Shown: positions 16,713-25,240 of the stretch, one piece after another | How the letters are laid out: each line of letters starts with the position of its first letter | How positions within the stretch are numbered: position 1 is the first letter of the stretch | Assembly: GCF_019977755.1 (NCBI RefSeq) | Contig: NZ_AP025144.1 | Coordinates: forward strand, 2,542,001 to 2,606,000 | DNA length: 64,000 bases | DNA from: Vibrio penaeicida | GTDB taxonomy: Bacteria > Pseudomonadota > Gammaproteobacteria > Enterobacterales > Vibrionaceae | Direction of reading: 5' to 3' | Notes under the pieces: generated by a model | Databases searched by the model: none | What the model was told of the DNA's origin: nothing | The model's input: only the letters and a program-made list of their open reading frames with translations | Program-made: the position numbers and the translations under genes

Positions 16713-19365
16713 CCACCATATCGATTATTTTCTGATCATCAAACTCGTGAGCGAATTTAACGACACGTTCTGTAAACTCAGGGAAGTCGGTCGCAAGAGG
16801 CTGCACCATCTCTTGGATATCATCGATAAAACCATCGACGGCTAACGTTCGAATATTGGAAAGCACTTCCCCGCTAGGTACTCTAATTTCCCCTTCTACT
16901 TCAATAGATTGTGACTGCAATGCTACTGCGCCATTCATCACCCTACTCACGTTAGTATAGGCGAGGAATCTTTTAAGCTCTTCAATAAGGCTATCTCTAT
17001 CAACAGGTTTCGTGATGTAACCTTCACAGTGCTTTATGTGACTTTCGAGTGACTCTGATAATGCAGACGCTGTTACTGCAATGATTGGAATATCCTGATA
17101 ACGAGGGTCATCCTTCAATATTTCAGAGGCTTCTCGACCATCCATATTGGGCATTTTTATGTCCATCAAAATTAGATCAGGTGTACTCTTCTCTACTCTT
17201 TCTAGCATTTGGATGCCATCGTCCGCATAGTCAATCGTGAATGGGAAATCCGTTAAGAACTGAGCCAGAATTTCTTGGTTGTAATCCACATCATCCGCTA
17301 TCAAAATTTTGGCTGGTTCAAATGAAACAATGAGGTTTTCATCTACTGGAGCATCTTCTCCTTCAATGGCTGTAGCTGGCTTAACCAATGGCAGAGTTAC
17401 GGTAAACGTTGTACCTGAACCAAACTCACTGGAGACCGAAATTTGCCCACCCAACAATTCAATTATTTGTTTGCTAATAGCAAGACCTAAACCTGTCCCA
17501 CCAAAGCGGCTTTCCGTTGCTTCTGCCTGTTCAAATGACCCAAATATTTTGTCTATCTGGTCTTTTTTGATCCCTATCCCTGTATCTTCTATCTCAAATT
17601 CCAACCTAAAGTCTTCTTCAACGGGAATGGCTCGAGCCGTAACCTTCACATAACCTTGCGTGGTGAACTTTACGGCATTACCAATCAGGTTGATGAACAC
17701 TTGCCTTAGTCGATTTTCGTCCATGAGCAGGCTTTCAGGCATGCCTTTTTCAATTTCATAGATAAGTGCAAGATTACTACTGGTTGCCTTGTGGTCGAAC
17801 ATATCGTGCAACTCTTCAAACATTTTGGGTACAGATGTCGGCGCCATATGAAACTCTAGTTTACCGGCTTCCACTTTTGATAAGTCCAAAACGTCATTAA
17901 TAAGATGAAGAAGAGCTTTGCCTGAAGTTCTGATTTTATTAATGAAGTTGAGCTTTTTAGGATTGGCTTCTTCCGAATGAAGAATTTCAGAAAACCCAAG
18001 AATCGCATTCATCGGAGTGCGAATTTCATGGGACATATTTGCCAAAAACTCCGACTTAGCTCGGTTCGCTTTTTCAGCGCCTTCTTTGGCTTTCTCCATT
18101 TCATTAACTGCATGGCGTAACTCTTCAGTTCTTAACATCACCCGATCTTCCAGCTCTTCATTGAGCTTTCTCACTTTTCTTTCAGCGACATCTCGCTCCT
18201 GAATCTTCAAATTTAGCTCGGTGATGTTGTCTTTTATGGCGCTTTGCATGAAATAAAAATTACGGGCTAACTCACCAAATTCGTCACGTCGGGTAATGTT
18301 GATTTTGTGATTGATGTTTCCGTTAGCAATCGCACTAAAATCTTTAATTAGTTGGGATATAGGCTCAATGAAAGAACGCGCCATTAATATTGCAATCGCA
18401 GCAGCTAACAAAACGAGTACCAAACCAGAAACAATCAGTAACACAGCAACACGCTTAGTGGCATCTTCTATCACTTGCTGAGAAATAGAGGTAACCAAAT
18501 ACCCAAGTACAACACCTTTATCTTTTATCGTGGAGGCGAGCCCCGTGTGAATTTGTCCATCAATGTCTTTAAGATCTAACTGTTTTTTTCCTGTACCAAT
18601 GCGAATATCGTCCTCAAGCTTTGTAAACAAATTAGAACCGTCAATCCGATTTCTAGATTCGTCGTATAGCGAAATTTCTACCCCTAGATCCACTTCTTGA
18701 ATCGCCAAATCAAAATCCCAGCTCCTTTGCAATACCAGTACACCACCATTATCGAGCTCGAAGCTGTAGCTAATGCCTATACTGCCGTCCGACAGTGTTG
18801 TTAATTCCGTACGAGGAGAACCGACGAATTTCTTAGGAAAGTTAAGAATGGGTTCGATGTCTTTTTTACGCAGAAAGTTACGCGAGTCCCAGCGAATCAA
18901 GGTCGTTTCATTGATGATGATCCCGTCTAATTGACCATTAAATTGCGCATAGAGATAGTTAACATTTTCATCAAAAACGGGAGAAGAAGAGTTAGGATCA
19001 GCCGGTAAATAAATCGCATAGCTGGAAATATCGTAAAGGCGTGAAAACTCAAGTAGGTACTCGCGAACATCTGGATAGAAAGTGAGTACACCGATAAAAT
19101 CTTCAGCGGTAAAAATGCTACCTCGCTCAACACCCATTAAGAATTGTGTAGAGCCGCTATTGCGAAACGCTTCATATTGGCGATGAATATGAGGGAAATC
19201 ATCTGAAATTCGTCTTTGTAGAGAACTCGTGGCGTTATGCAAACGCGCCTCGTTTTGACGATTTATTTCACTTCTCATCAACACATTAGAAGCGACAATC
19301 GAAAGCACGATTGTGAGTGCAACCAACAGTGGAGTAAAAACAAAAAGTTTGGTTTTAAAGGTCAT
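16687..19365 (-). CDS. Membrane hybrid histidine kinase (sensor-HAMP-HisKA-HATPase-REC)
   Basis: An 892-residue kinase. Helix 1 is at residues 7-29, then a large periplasmic sensor region to about 300 and helix 2 near 305-330. HAMP (FIEPISQLIKDFS), a coiled coil, HisKA with His in FLANMSHEIRTPMNAILGF, and HATPase (NLIGNAVKFT, DTGIGI, GTGLGLAI) follow. A receiver near 690-810 has IADDVDYN, MDIKMPNMDG and TKPVD. A ~70-residue helical tail ends the protein, without the His of an HPt domain. Its start overlaps the periplasmic binding-protein gene by four bases (ATGA). The arrangement recalls TorT/TorS and LuxP/LuxQ, where a binding protein docks on the kinase's periplasmic domain. Confidence 0.92.
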   Translation of the reverse strand: MTFKTKLFVFTPLLVALTIVLSIVASNVLMRSEINRQNEARLHNATSSLQRRISDDFPHIHRQYEAFRNSGSTQFLMGVERGSIFTAEDFIGVLTFYPDVREYLLEFSRLYDISSYAIYLPADPNSSSPVFDENVNYLYAQFNGQLDGIIINETTLIRWDSRNFLRKKDIEPILNFPKKFVGSPRTELTTLSDGSIGISYSFELDNGGVLVLQRSWDFDLAIQEVDLGVEISLYDESRNRIDGSNLFTKLEDDIRIGTGKKQLDLKDIDGQIHTGLASTIKDKGVVLGYLVTSISQQVIEDATKRVAVLLIVSGLVLVLLAAAIAILMARSFIEPISQLIKDFSAIANGNINHKINITRRDEFGELARNFYFMQSAIKDNITELNLKIQERDVAERKVRKLNEELEDRVMLRTEELRHAVNEMEKAKEGAEKANRAKSEFLANMSHEIRTPMNAILGFSEILHSEEANPKKLNFINKIRTSGKALLHLINDVLDLSKVEAGKLEFHMAPTSVPKMFEELHDMFDHKATSSNLALIYEIEKGMPESLLMDENRLRQVFINLIGNAVKFTTQGYVKVTARAIPVEEDFRLEFEIEDTGIGIKKDQIDKIFGSFEQAEATESRFGGTGLGLAISKQIIELLGGQISVSSEFGSGTTFTVTLPLVKPATAIEGEDAPVDENLIVSFEPAKILIADDVDYNQEILAQFLTDFPFTIDYADDGIQMLERVEKSTPDLILMDIKMPNMDGREASEILKDDPRYQDIPIIAVTASALSESLESHIKHCEGYITKPVDRDSLIEELKRFLAYTNVSRVMNGAVALQSQSIEVEGEIRVPSGEVLSNIRTLAVDGFIDDIQEMVQPLATDFPEFTERVVKFAHEFDDQKIIDMVDDYINERP

Positions 19366-20408
19366 TCAGCCTTCCAGCTATTTACTAGATTCTTTCGTAA
19401 AAAATGAGCAACATTTTCTTGATTGACGACGACCGCGCCAATATTCACCACCTCAGGAAGCAGGGTGATACCAATGGATGAGATATCATTGGCTACCGGA
19501 ATATCCTCGTCTACTCGATTGTGGTAGTCCTCCAACAAGGAAATGGAGAGATAACTCATCATGGCTGTTTTCGCGACGATCGAGGAATCAATCACACCGC
19601 CTTCAATAAATTCGAGCACCGTGTCCTCTCGATCATGAACCACTATTGCTAAGTCTTTGTCCATTAATCCAAGCTGACCTATCGCATTTCCTATCCCTAC
19701 ACCAGAGCTGGAGTTCAGCCCTATTAACCCGCTAATATCTGGGTGATCACGCAAGAGCTTCATGGTGACTTGACTCGCTTGATCGGTATTGGTTTTATCG
19801 TCCACTTCGGCAACGATTTCCCATTCCGTATTTTTTAACCCATCGATGACGCCTTGTTTTTTTAAGGCTGTATTACTGGCTAAATTAAGAACTAAACCGA
19901 GCTTACCTTTGTTGCCACCAATACGTACGAGCTCGCGGGCGGTTAGGAGACCTGCCTGATAGTTGTCCAGACCAATGTAAGTATTGGCATTGTGGTTTTC
20001 AGGCGCCGCTTCAATAGCAATAACTTCAATGCCTTTCTTTCTTGCTTCCACTATCAATGGCAAAACATTATCTACCCAGAGAGGGACGATAATGCCGTCA
20101 GGATTGGCGGCAATAGCGGTTTCCATCGCTTTATATTGAGCATTCCAATCCGGCCCCTGCGGTCCTAGCGTGGCAATATTCACATTCAGTTTCTTGCTGG
20201 CGTATTTAAATCCTAACTTGATATCACGAACATAAGGATGAGCTAAAAAAGCGCCTACAAAATAATAGGTTCGTTTGCTGTTTTCTTCTGCGATCACATT
20301 GGGGATAGAAAAGACAAGCAAAAGAGCAGGCGCTATGAGAATTCGCGCCAAGGCTTGTTTAACAAGAGCTATCAGCATAGTAAGTTCCATCTCAATCATA
20401 CCTTTCAT
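19362..20408 (-). CDS. Periplasmic sugar-binding-like sensor protein
   Basis: About 340 residues, with a signal peptide (ILIAPALLLVFSIPNVIA, cleavage before EENSK) and a type I periplasmic binding fold of the ribose-binding/LuxP/TorT kind (Peripla_BP_4). Seen features are AHPYVRDIKLGFKYASKK, GPQGPDWNAQ, ANPDGIIVPLW, NTYIGLDNYQAG and GLIGLNSSSGVGIGNAIG. Three in-frame ATGs (20408, 20399, 20390) are possible starts. No permease or ATPase gene is adjacent; instead the gene is coupled by a four-base overlap to the hybrid kinase. I therefore infer a sensory co-receptor, not a transporter component. The ligand is unknown. Confidence 0.85.
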   Translation of the reverse strand: MKGMIEMELTMLIALVKQALARILIAPALLLVFSIPNVIAEENSKRTYYFVGAFLAHPYVRDIKLGFKYASKKLNVNIATLGPQGPDWNAQYKAMETAIAANPDGIIVPLWVDNVLPLIVEARKKGIEVIAIEAAPENHNANTYIGLDNYQAGLLTARELVRIGGNKGKLGLVLNLASNTALKKQGVIDGLKNTEWEIVAEVDDKTNTDQASQVTMKLLRDHPDISGLIGLNSSSGVGIGNAIGQLGLMDKDLAIVVHDREDTVLEFIEGGVIDSSIVAKTAMMSYLSISLLEDYHNRVDEDIPVANDISSIGITLLPEVVNIGAVVVNQENVAHFLRKNLVNSWKAE

Positions 20409-20524
20409 TCAGTATAGACAGTCATCACGCATTATGTGTAAATTACCAATAGATTGAACATGTTGAGCTGTTAAAGAAAAATATTCACTTTGCTGCCAGG
20501 AAGCTTTGACGGTACATCAGGCAC

Positions 20525-20553
20525 AAAAAAACCCGCTTAGCTAAGCGGGTTTT
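20525..20553. terminator. Bidirectional terminator after the TAXI gene
   Basis: ACCCGCTTAG and CTAAGCGGGT form a perfect stem flanked by A and T runs. It serves the minus-strand TAXI gene ending 20 bases to the right. It also separates that gene from the sensory operon promoter. Confidence 0.88.
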
Positions 20554-20572
20554 GACTAAAAAGCGATATGAT

Positions 20573-21534
20573 TTATTTCACTAAGCCAGCTTCTTTGTAG
20601 TATTTTGCTGCACCAGCATGAAGAGGCGCAGATAAACCATCTTTTGCCATTTCTTCTTTTTTCAGGTTGTTGAATGCAGGGTGAAGGCGCTTAAAGGTAT
20701 CGAAGTTTTCGAATACCGCTTTCACGATTTCATATACCACTTTCTCTTTTACGTCAGTAGAACTTACGAACGTTGCACCCACACCAAACGTTTGTACATC
20801 TTCCGCATTACCACGGTACATACCACCTGGGATGGTTGCTACGCGGTAGAAGCTGTTGTCGGCAATAAGTTTCGCTACAGCAGGACCGCTTACTTCTACA
20901 ATCACACTGTCACAAGATGTTGTTGCTTCTTTAATTGCTCCACTTGGGTGACCAACTGTGTAGATCATTGCGTCAATTTTGTTGTCACAAAGCGCTTTAG
21001 ACTGCTCAGACGCTTTCAGCTCTGAGGCAAGTTTAAAGTCTTTCATTGTCCAACCTAGCTCGCCCATCAGTACTTCCATCGTACCGCGCTGACCTGAACC
21101 TGGGTTACCAATGTTTACTCGCTTACCTTTAAGATCTTCAAATGTCTTAATGCCTGCATCTGCACGTGCTACGACAGTAAACGGTTCTGGGTGTACAGAA
21201 AATACAGCACGAAGATCCTTAAATGGACCTTTGTCTTCAAACTTACTTGAACCATTGTATGCATGATACTGCCAATCTGATTGAGCAATACCCAAATCCA
21301 ACTCACCAGCACGAATCGTGTTGATGTTATAAACCGAACCACCAGTACTCTCTACAGAAGGTCTTTACGCCCTTTATTCACCAGACGACAAATAGCGCCT
21401 CCCGTTGGGTAGTAAACACCTGTAACGCCACCTGTACCAATAGTTACAAAGTCATCAGCTGCGTTCGCGGTTGTTGCTAAACCCAATGCACCAGTCAACC
21501 CCATCACAACACAAGCCGTTTTCAAGAACGTCAT
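20573..21534 (-). pseudogene. TAXI-family TRAP substrate-binding protein, frameshifted
   Basis: Two reading frames together make one TAXI protein. The 5' part (21534 to about 21352; start ATG with GGAAAGG upstream) has a signal peptide ending TTANAADDF, then [28 protein letters not shown], and then hits a stop. The 3' part continues in another frame with [33 protein letters not shown] and runs to the normal C terminus. TAXI proteins usually carry a short stretch (about HGIRCS) between KD and VEST. Here only five bases (21356-21360) lie there, consistent with a ~13-base deletion. No TRAP permease is in the window. The gene is either inactivated or contains a sequencing error; the clean deletion favours a real lesion. 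Confidence 0.85.
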
Positions 21535-21676
21535 ATCCCTTTCCTTCTGTTGGTTAGCATGCAACACACATGCGTTTCTGTCTCTGGAAACATAGTTCCG
21601 TTTACGTAAGTTTTACAACTTTAACAAATAACATAGTCTAATTTAGTATGCGAAATTTTCATCTTAAAACATGAAG

Positions 21677-22495
21677 TTATTCGTCACATCTCAATATTGA
21701 CTCAAATTCTTTAGCATTGATCACATTCAGGTTGAGTGCGTTTGCTTGCTGAACAAGTTGAGCGACTTGGTACTCGTTTCCCGGAGACAATTCTCCATTT
21801 GGTAAAAAATGATTATTTTCAAACCCAACCCGTGCATCTCCACCTAATAACATAGCAGAGATAAGGCACTGCTGTTCCAATCGCCCAAAAGCGCACACGC
21901 CCCAAGCAATATCCGAATTAAGAAGCTGTGGAGTCAACATGGGTAATAAGTCAGCGGGTTGAGATTCTAATTGTTTGTGGTAGCGCCCAAGAACAATCAA
22001 TAAATGCTGGTTCGTATTGGGGATAATTTGTCGGTTGAGCAAATCAAAGTAGCGCGTGAGATCCGTTTGATCATAAACAATCCACTGTATGAGAATGTTT
22101 TGTTGGTTGGCTAAGCTGAAAAAGTCTCGCGCTGTCGCTTCAGACGCTTTATTTGGAATCAGTTCTTTGATGGCACACGAAACTGCGGGCGGACGGACTT
22201 TTTCAATTAAGATCATTTGTTCTGTTGGTGAAAACTGCCCAACAGCTTCCGTGGTCAATTGAATCAGAATTTGATTCCCTAATTCAGCCTTGAGTTCAGA
22301 AAGCAGAGCAGCGTTTTCTCGTATCCCAAGTGTATGCTTTCCCTCTAACGTTCGAGCATGCACATGTGCCATCGCTGCGCCAGCTTGCGCGCTGGCTTTC
22401 ACATCTTTAACAACATCTTCTATAGATATTGGGATATTAGGGTGATCGCCCTTCATCTTTCGTGCGCCATTTGGAGCAACGATTATGGCTGGCAT
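21677..22495 (-). CDS. Beta-keto acid cleavage enzyme (BKACE, DUF849)
   Basis: A 272-residue enzyme of the Kce/BKACE family. It condenses a beta-keto acid with acetyl-CoA and releases acetoacetate plus a new acyl-CoA. The zinc-binding HxH is in MAHVHART (about residues 43-49). Other markers are IVAPNGAR at the start, IQLTTEA, a WGVCAFGR stretch and GGDARVGFENN near the end. Its start overlaps the aminotransferase gene by 13 bases, so both are made together. The pair suggests degradation of an amino acid whose transamination gives a beta-keto acid. The actual substrate cannot be told. Confidence 0.88.
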   Translation of the reverse strand: MPAIIVAPNGARKMKGDHPNIPISIEDVVKDVKASAQAGAAMAHVHARTLEGKHTLGIRENAALLSELKAELGNQILIQLTTEAVGQFSPTEQMILIEKVRPPAVSCAIKELIPNKASEATARDFFSLANQQNILIQWIVYDQTDLTRYFDLLNRQIIPNTNQHLLIVLGRYHKQLESQPADLLPMLTPQLLNSDIAWGVCAFGRLEQQCLISAMLLGGDARVGFENNHFLPNGELSPGNEYQVAQLVQQANALNLNVINAKEFESILRCDE

Positions 22496-23826
22496 ACTGC
22501 CTCCAATGAAAACAGTCGGCTAAAGGTTGCTTGTAGTTTTTCAACCAATTCTGATACTTGCGGTTGTGTCATGATGAAGTGTGGCGCCAACAACACGTGA
22601 TGACCATTTTGACCATCGATGGTGCCTTTCATTGGGTAGCACATTAGCCCCTCTTCCATCGCCATTTTCTTCACCTTTTTTTCCAATTGGCTATTTGAAG
22701 AAAAAGGCATTTTCGTTTTTTTATCCTCGACAAATTCAATACCAATGAATAATCCTCTTCCTCTAATATCACCTATATTTGGGTGATCACTAAACGCTTC
22801 ATTCAGCTTTTCAAAAAGCAAATCACTCGTGACCTGAACATCTGAAACGCTGTTTCCTTCAACAATTTCATTGATTGTCGCCAATGCGGCAGCGCAAGCC
22901 ATTGGGTGCGCATTGAATGTATGCCCATGTTGAAAATAACCGGAACCATTGGCGATGGTTCTGTAGATCTGGCTGCTCGCAATGGCTGCGCCAATGGGTT
23001 GATATCCACCACCGAGACCTTTCGCAACAGTCACAATATCGGGTACGATCCCCTCTTGTTCAAATGCATAAAATGACCCTGTTCTGCCTACTCCACACAT
23101 CACCTCATCTAAAATCAGTAACACATCGTACTGGCTGCAAATTTCACGTATACGAGCAAAATACCCCTCTACAGGCACCAATGCACCCGCTGTCGCCCCA
23201 ACCACTGTTTCCGCGACAAACGCCATCACATTCTCTGCACCCACTTCAAGAATCTTATTTTCTAGTTCGTTTGCGACACGTTGCCCATATTCAAATTCGG
23301 ACTCACTTTCCAGCCTATCTCGATATGGATAACACGGGGAAATGTGATGCGTCGTTTTCAGCAACGGTCGAAATGGAGCGCGACGCCATTCATTGCCACC
23401 AACGCCAAGCGCACCTAACGTATTTCCGTGATAACTCTGTTGGCGCGCAATAAACTGAGATTTACTCCCCTGACCTTTTTCCAAATAGTATTGGCGCGCA
23501 AGTTTCAGTGCCGATTCAACGGCTTCTGACCCACCACTAACAAGGTAAACATGGTTAAGTGAGCTAGGACTTACAGACACCAATGTATCGGCTAATCTTT
23601 CTGCAACATCGGTTGTAAAGAAGCCACTGTGAGCAAATGGTAATGCCTCCATTTGTCGCATCATGGCATTCTTAATTTTTTGGTTGTTATGACCGAGGTT
23701 AGAGACCGCTGCTCCGCCACACGCATCTAAATAACGCTTGCCATTTTGATCGTAAAGATAGATGCCTTGCCCATTTTTCACTGTGGGAGGTACGTGGTGG
23801 CAATGTCGGTGAATGAGATGAGTCAT
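22483..23826 (-). CDS. Class III PLP-dependent aminotransferase
   Basis: A 447-residue enzyme with the class III layout: GGAAVSNLGHNN near the substrate pocket, SGGSEAVESALKLARQYY (phosphate-binding), SYHGNTLGALGVGG, the cofactor Asp in LILDEVMCGVGRTG, and the Schiff-base Lys in TVAKGLGGGYQPIGA. The GHTFNAHPMACAAAL motif follows. The ribosome binding site AAGGA precedes the ATG. Family members act on omega- or beta-amino acids, diamines or taurine-like compounds. Coupling to BKACE favours a beta-amino-type substrate (inference). The divergent LysR gene is the likely regulator. Confidence 0.92.
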   Translation of the reverse strand: MTHLIHRHCHHVPPTVKNGQGIYLYDQNGKRYLDACGGAAVSNLGHNNQKIKNAMMRQMEALPFAHSGFFTTDVAERLADTLVSVSPSSLNHVYLVSGGSEAVESALKLARQYYLEKGQGSKSQFIARQQSYHGNTLGALGVGGNEWRRAPFRPLLKTTHHISPCYPYRDRLESESEFEYGQRVANELENKILEVGAENVMAFVAETVVGATAGALVPVEGYFARIREICSQYDVLLILDEVMCGVGRTGSFYAFEQEGIVPDIVTVAKGLGGGYQPIGAAIASSQIYRTIANGSGYFQHGHTFNAHPMACAAALATINEIVEGNSVSDVQVTSDLLFEKLNEAFSDHPNIGDIRGRGLFIGIEFVEDKKTKMPFSSNSQLEKKVKKMAMEEGLMCYPMKGTIDGQNGHHVLLAPHFIMTQPQVSELVEKLQATFSRLFSLEAVCQP

Positions 23827-23869
23827 GGCGAATCCTTACGTGCCTTATTTGGCTTGTTTAATTTCTGAA

Positions 23870-23945
23870 TGCTTAACTTTCGGTTGCTTAACTTTTCGTT
23901 TGCTTAGCTTATGATCACTTAGCTTCGGCTTACTTAGCCTCTGAC
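23870..23945. repeat. Five degenerate 15-base tandem repeats
   Basis: Units at 23870, 23885, 23901, 23916 and 23931 share the core CTTAnCTT, for example TGCTTAACTTTCGGT and CACTTAGCTTCGGCT; one unit is 16 bases. A weaker unit precedes at 23855. The array lies in the leader between the aminotransferase start and the shared promoter region. Confidence 0.65.
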
Positions 23946-23993
23946 TAATTAATAACCAAGATAAAGCTTTGCGATTTCCCGACAAGCGAATTA

Positions 23994-24012
23994 TTCTCAC
24001 TAGTATGAGTAA
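23994..24012. promoter_or_regulatory. Candidate LysR-type operator
   Basis: TTCTCACTAGTATGAGTAA contains the inverted repeat CTCA/TGAG with T-N11-A-like spacing. It lies in the divergent gap between the aminotransferase operon and the LysR gene, where such regulators normally bind. Confidence 0.4.
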
Positions 24013-24098
24013 ATGGAATAATGGTGATTCACCTTTAAATCTAATCTCTAAAATCTTAAGTAAGCAGAAGTTGTTCACCCATACGGAAAGTAGCCACC

Positions 24099-24980
24099 AT
24101 GCAGTTAACCAAACACCTGCCCTCTAGCCGAGCGCTTCAAGCCTTTATTGTTGCCGCAAGGTGCCTCAGCTTTTCGGAGGCAGCCAAACAGCTTTACGTA
24201 ACCCAAGGGGCAATAAGTAAACAAATTCAATTACTTGAAACTCAGCTTGGGCAAGCCCTATTTATCCGAAAAGGAAGTGGATTGGTACTGACAGAAGCGG
24301 GAAACCAGTACCTCAGTAAAGTCGTACCAGGCATAGAAGCCATTCAGACAGCCAGTGCCGAAATGCAACAAACCCATTCGGAAACAAACTTACTGCAACT
24401 TAATGTGTCCCCTTCTGTTGCCAACCTTTGGCTTCTGCCTGAAATAGACAAGCTTCTCGCACAAAATCAGCGCTTAAGAATATCGGTTAACACTGGGGAT
24501 GGGCGGTTACCCAAGGGAGGGATAGATGCTGATGTTTCAATTCGTTGCCTACCAATAGCCAAGCACTATGAGCATTCGGAATGGCTATTTCAAGAAAAGC
24601 TCATCTTAGTTGCTAATCCAAGCGTTGGTAACCTAAGTTCAATAGATGAAGTACTCAGCTTACCCCTGCTCCCCCAATCGACCCGCCCTCAGCTTTGGGA
24701 GCTGATGCTGAACAAAAGCCAGACTCAAATTTCGCCCAATTATTACCCTGTCGCATTTGAACATTTTTATATGTCTTTGCCTTTGTTGGCACGAAACTGT
24801 GGAGTTGCCCTTTTGCCCGATTTTATGGTGAGAAAAGAACTCGATTCTGGAGCGCTCATAAACCCGCTCGATCTAAGCTTCGACAGCCCTTATGGCTATT
24901 ACTTGATTTGCCCAAGCTATAAGTTGAGTGAACCTCACATTACCTCATTCATTCGCTGGATTCGGTCACTGGAGCGATAA
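24099..24980 (+). CDS. LysR-family transcriptional regulator (GcvA-like)
   Basis: A 293-residue regulator. The winged helix-turn-helix is at residues 10-70 (LSFSEAAKQLYVTQGAISKQIQLLE), followed by an effector domain starting around 95 (LNVSPSVANLWLLPEI) and ending in the GcvA-like FIRWIRSL. It is divergent from the aminotransferase/BKACE operon across a 272-base gap with a palindromic site, so it probably controls that operon and itself. The inducer is unknown. No terminator was found behind it. Confidence 0.92.
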   Translation: MQLTKHLPSSRALQAFIVAARCLSFSEAAKQLYVTQGAISKQIQLLETQLGQALFIRKGSGLVLTEAGNQYLSKVVPGIEAIQTASAEMQQTHSETNLLQLNVSPSVANLWLLPEIDKLLAQNQRLRISVNTGDGRLPKGGIDADVSIRCLPIAKHYEHSEWLFQEKLILVANPSVGNLSSIDEVLSLPLLPQSTRPQLWELMLNKSQTQISPNYYPVAFEHFYMSLPLLARNCGVALLPDFMVRKELDSGALINPLDLSFDSPYGYYLICPSYKLSEPHITSFIRWIRSLER

Positions 24981-25176
24981 AAGCAGCGTGCCTTATAGCG
25001 TATTTTTTGTATAAATGAAGACTTAATTTAAAATAACTTTATATTAACTTTTCATTTTCACATACAGATCAACATTACGTACCGTTTACATTCATATCAG
25101 TTACATTCTCACTGCCTTGTGATCCTAATCTGAAGATATTTTCAGTTTACCGCATTTAAGACCGATATATTTATAA

Positions 25177-25210
25177 GGAATGGTTGCATATTAATTTAAA
25201 CAACCACTCC
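25177..25210. promoter_or_regulatory. Inverted repeat upstream of the P450 operon
   Basis: GGAATGGTTG and CAACCACTCC match at 9 of 10 positions around a 14-base AT-rich spacer, ending 30 bases before the first ATG of the operon. It could be an operator or a leader hairpin. It is the only clear structure in the 260 bases between the LysR gene and the P450 gene. Confidence 0.4.
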
Positions 25211-25240
25211 TCTAACAATAAATGCACTGGTTCACACTAG

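Noticed and set aside
23845..24078. 77-codon minus-strand frame before the aminotransferase gene
   Set aside because: Its Lys-rich C-terminal half is just the translation of the 15-base tandem repeats, and it covers the shared promoter region.
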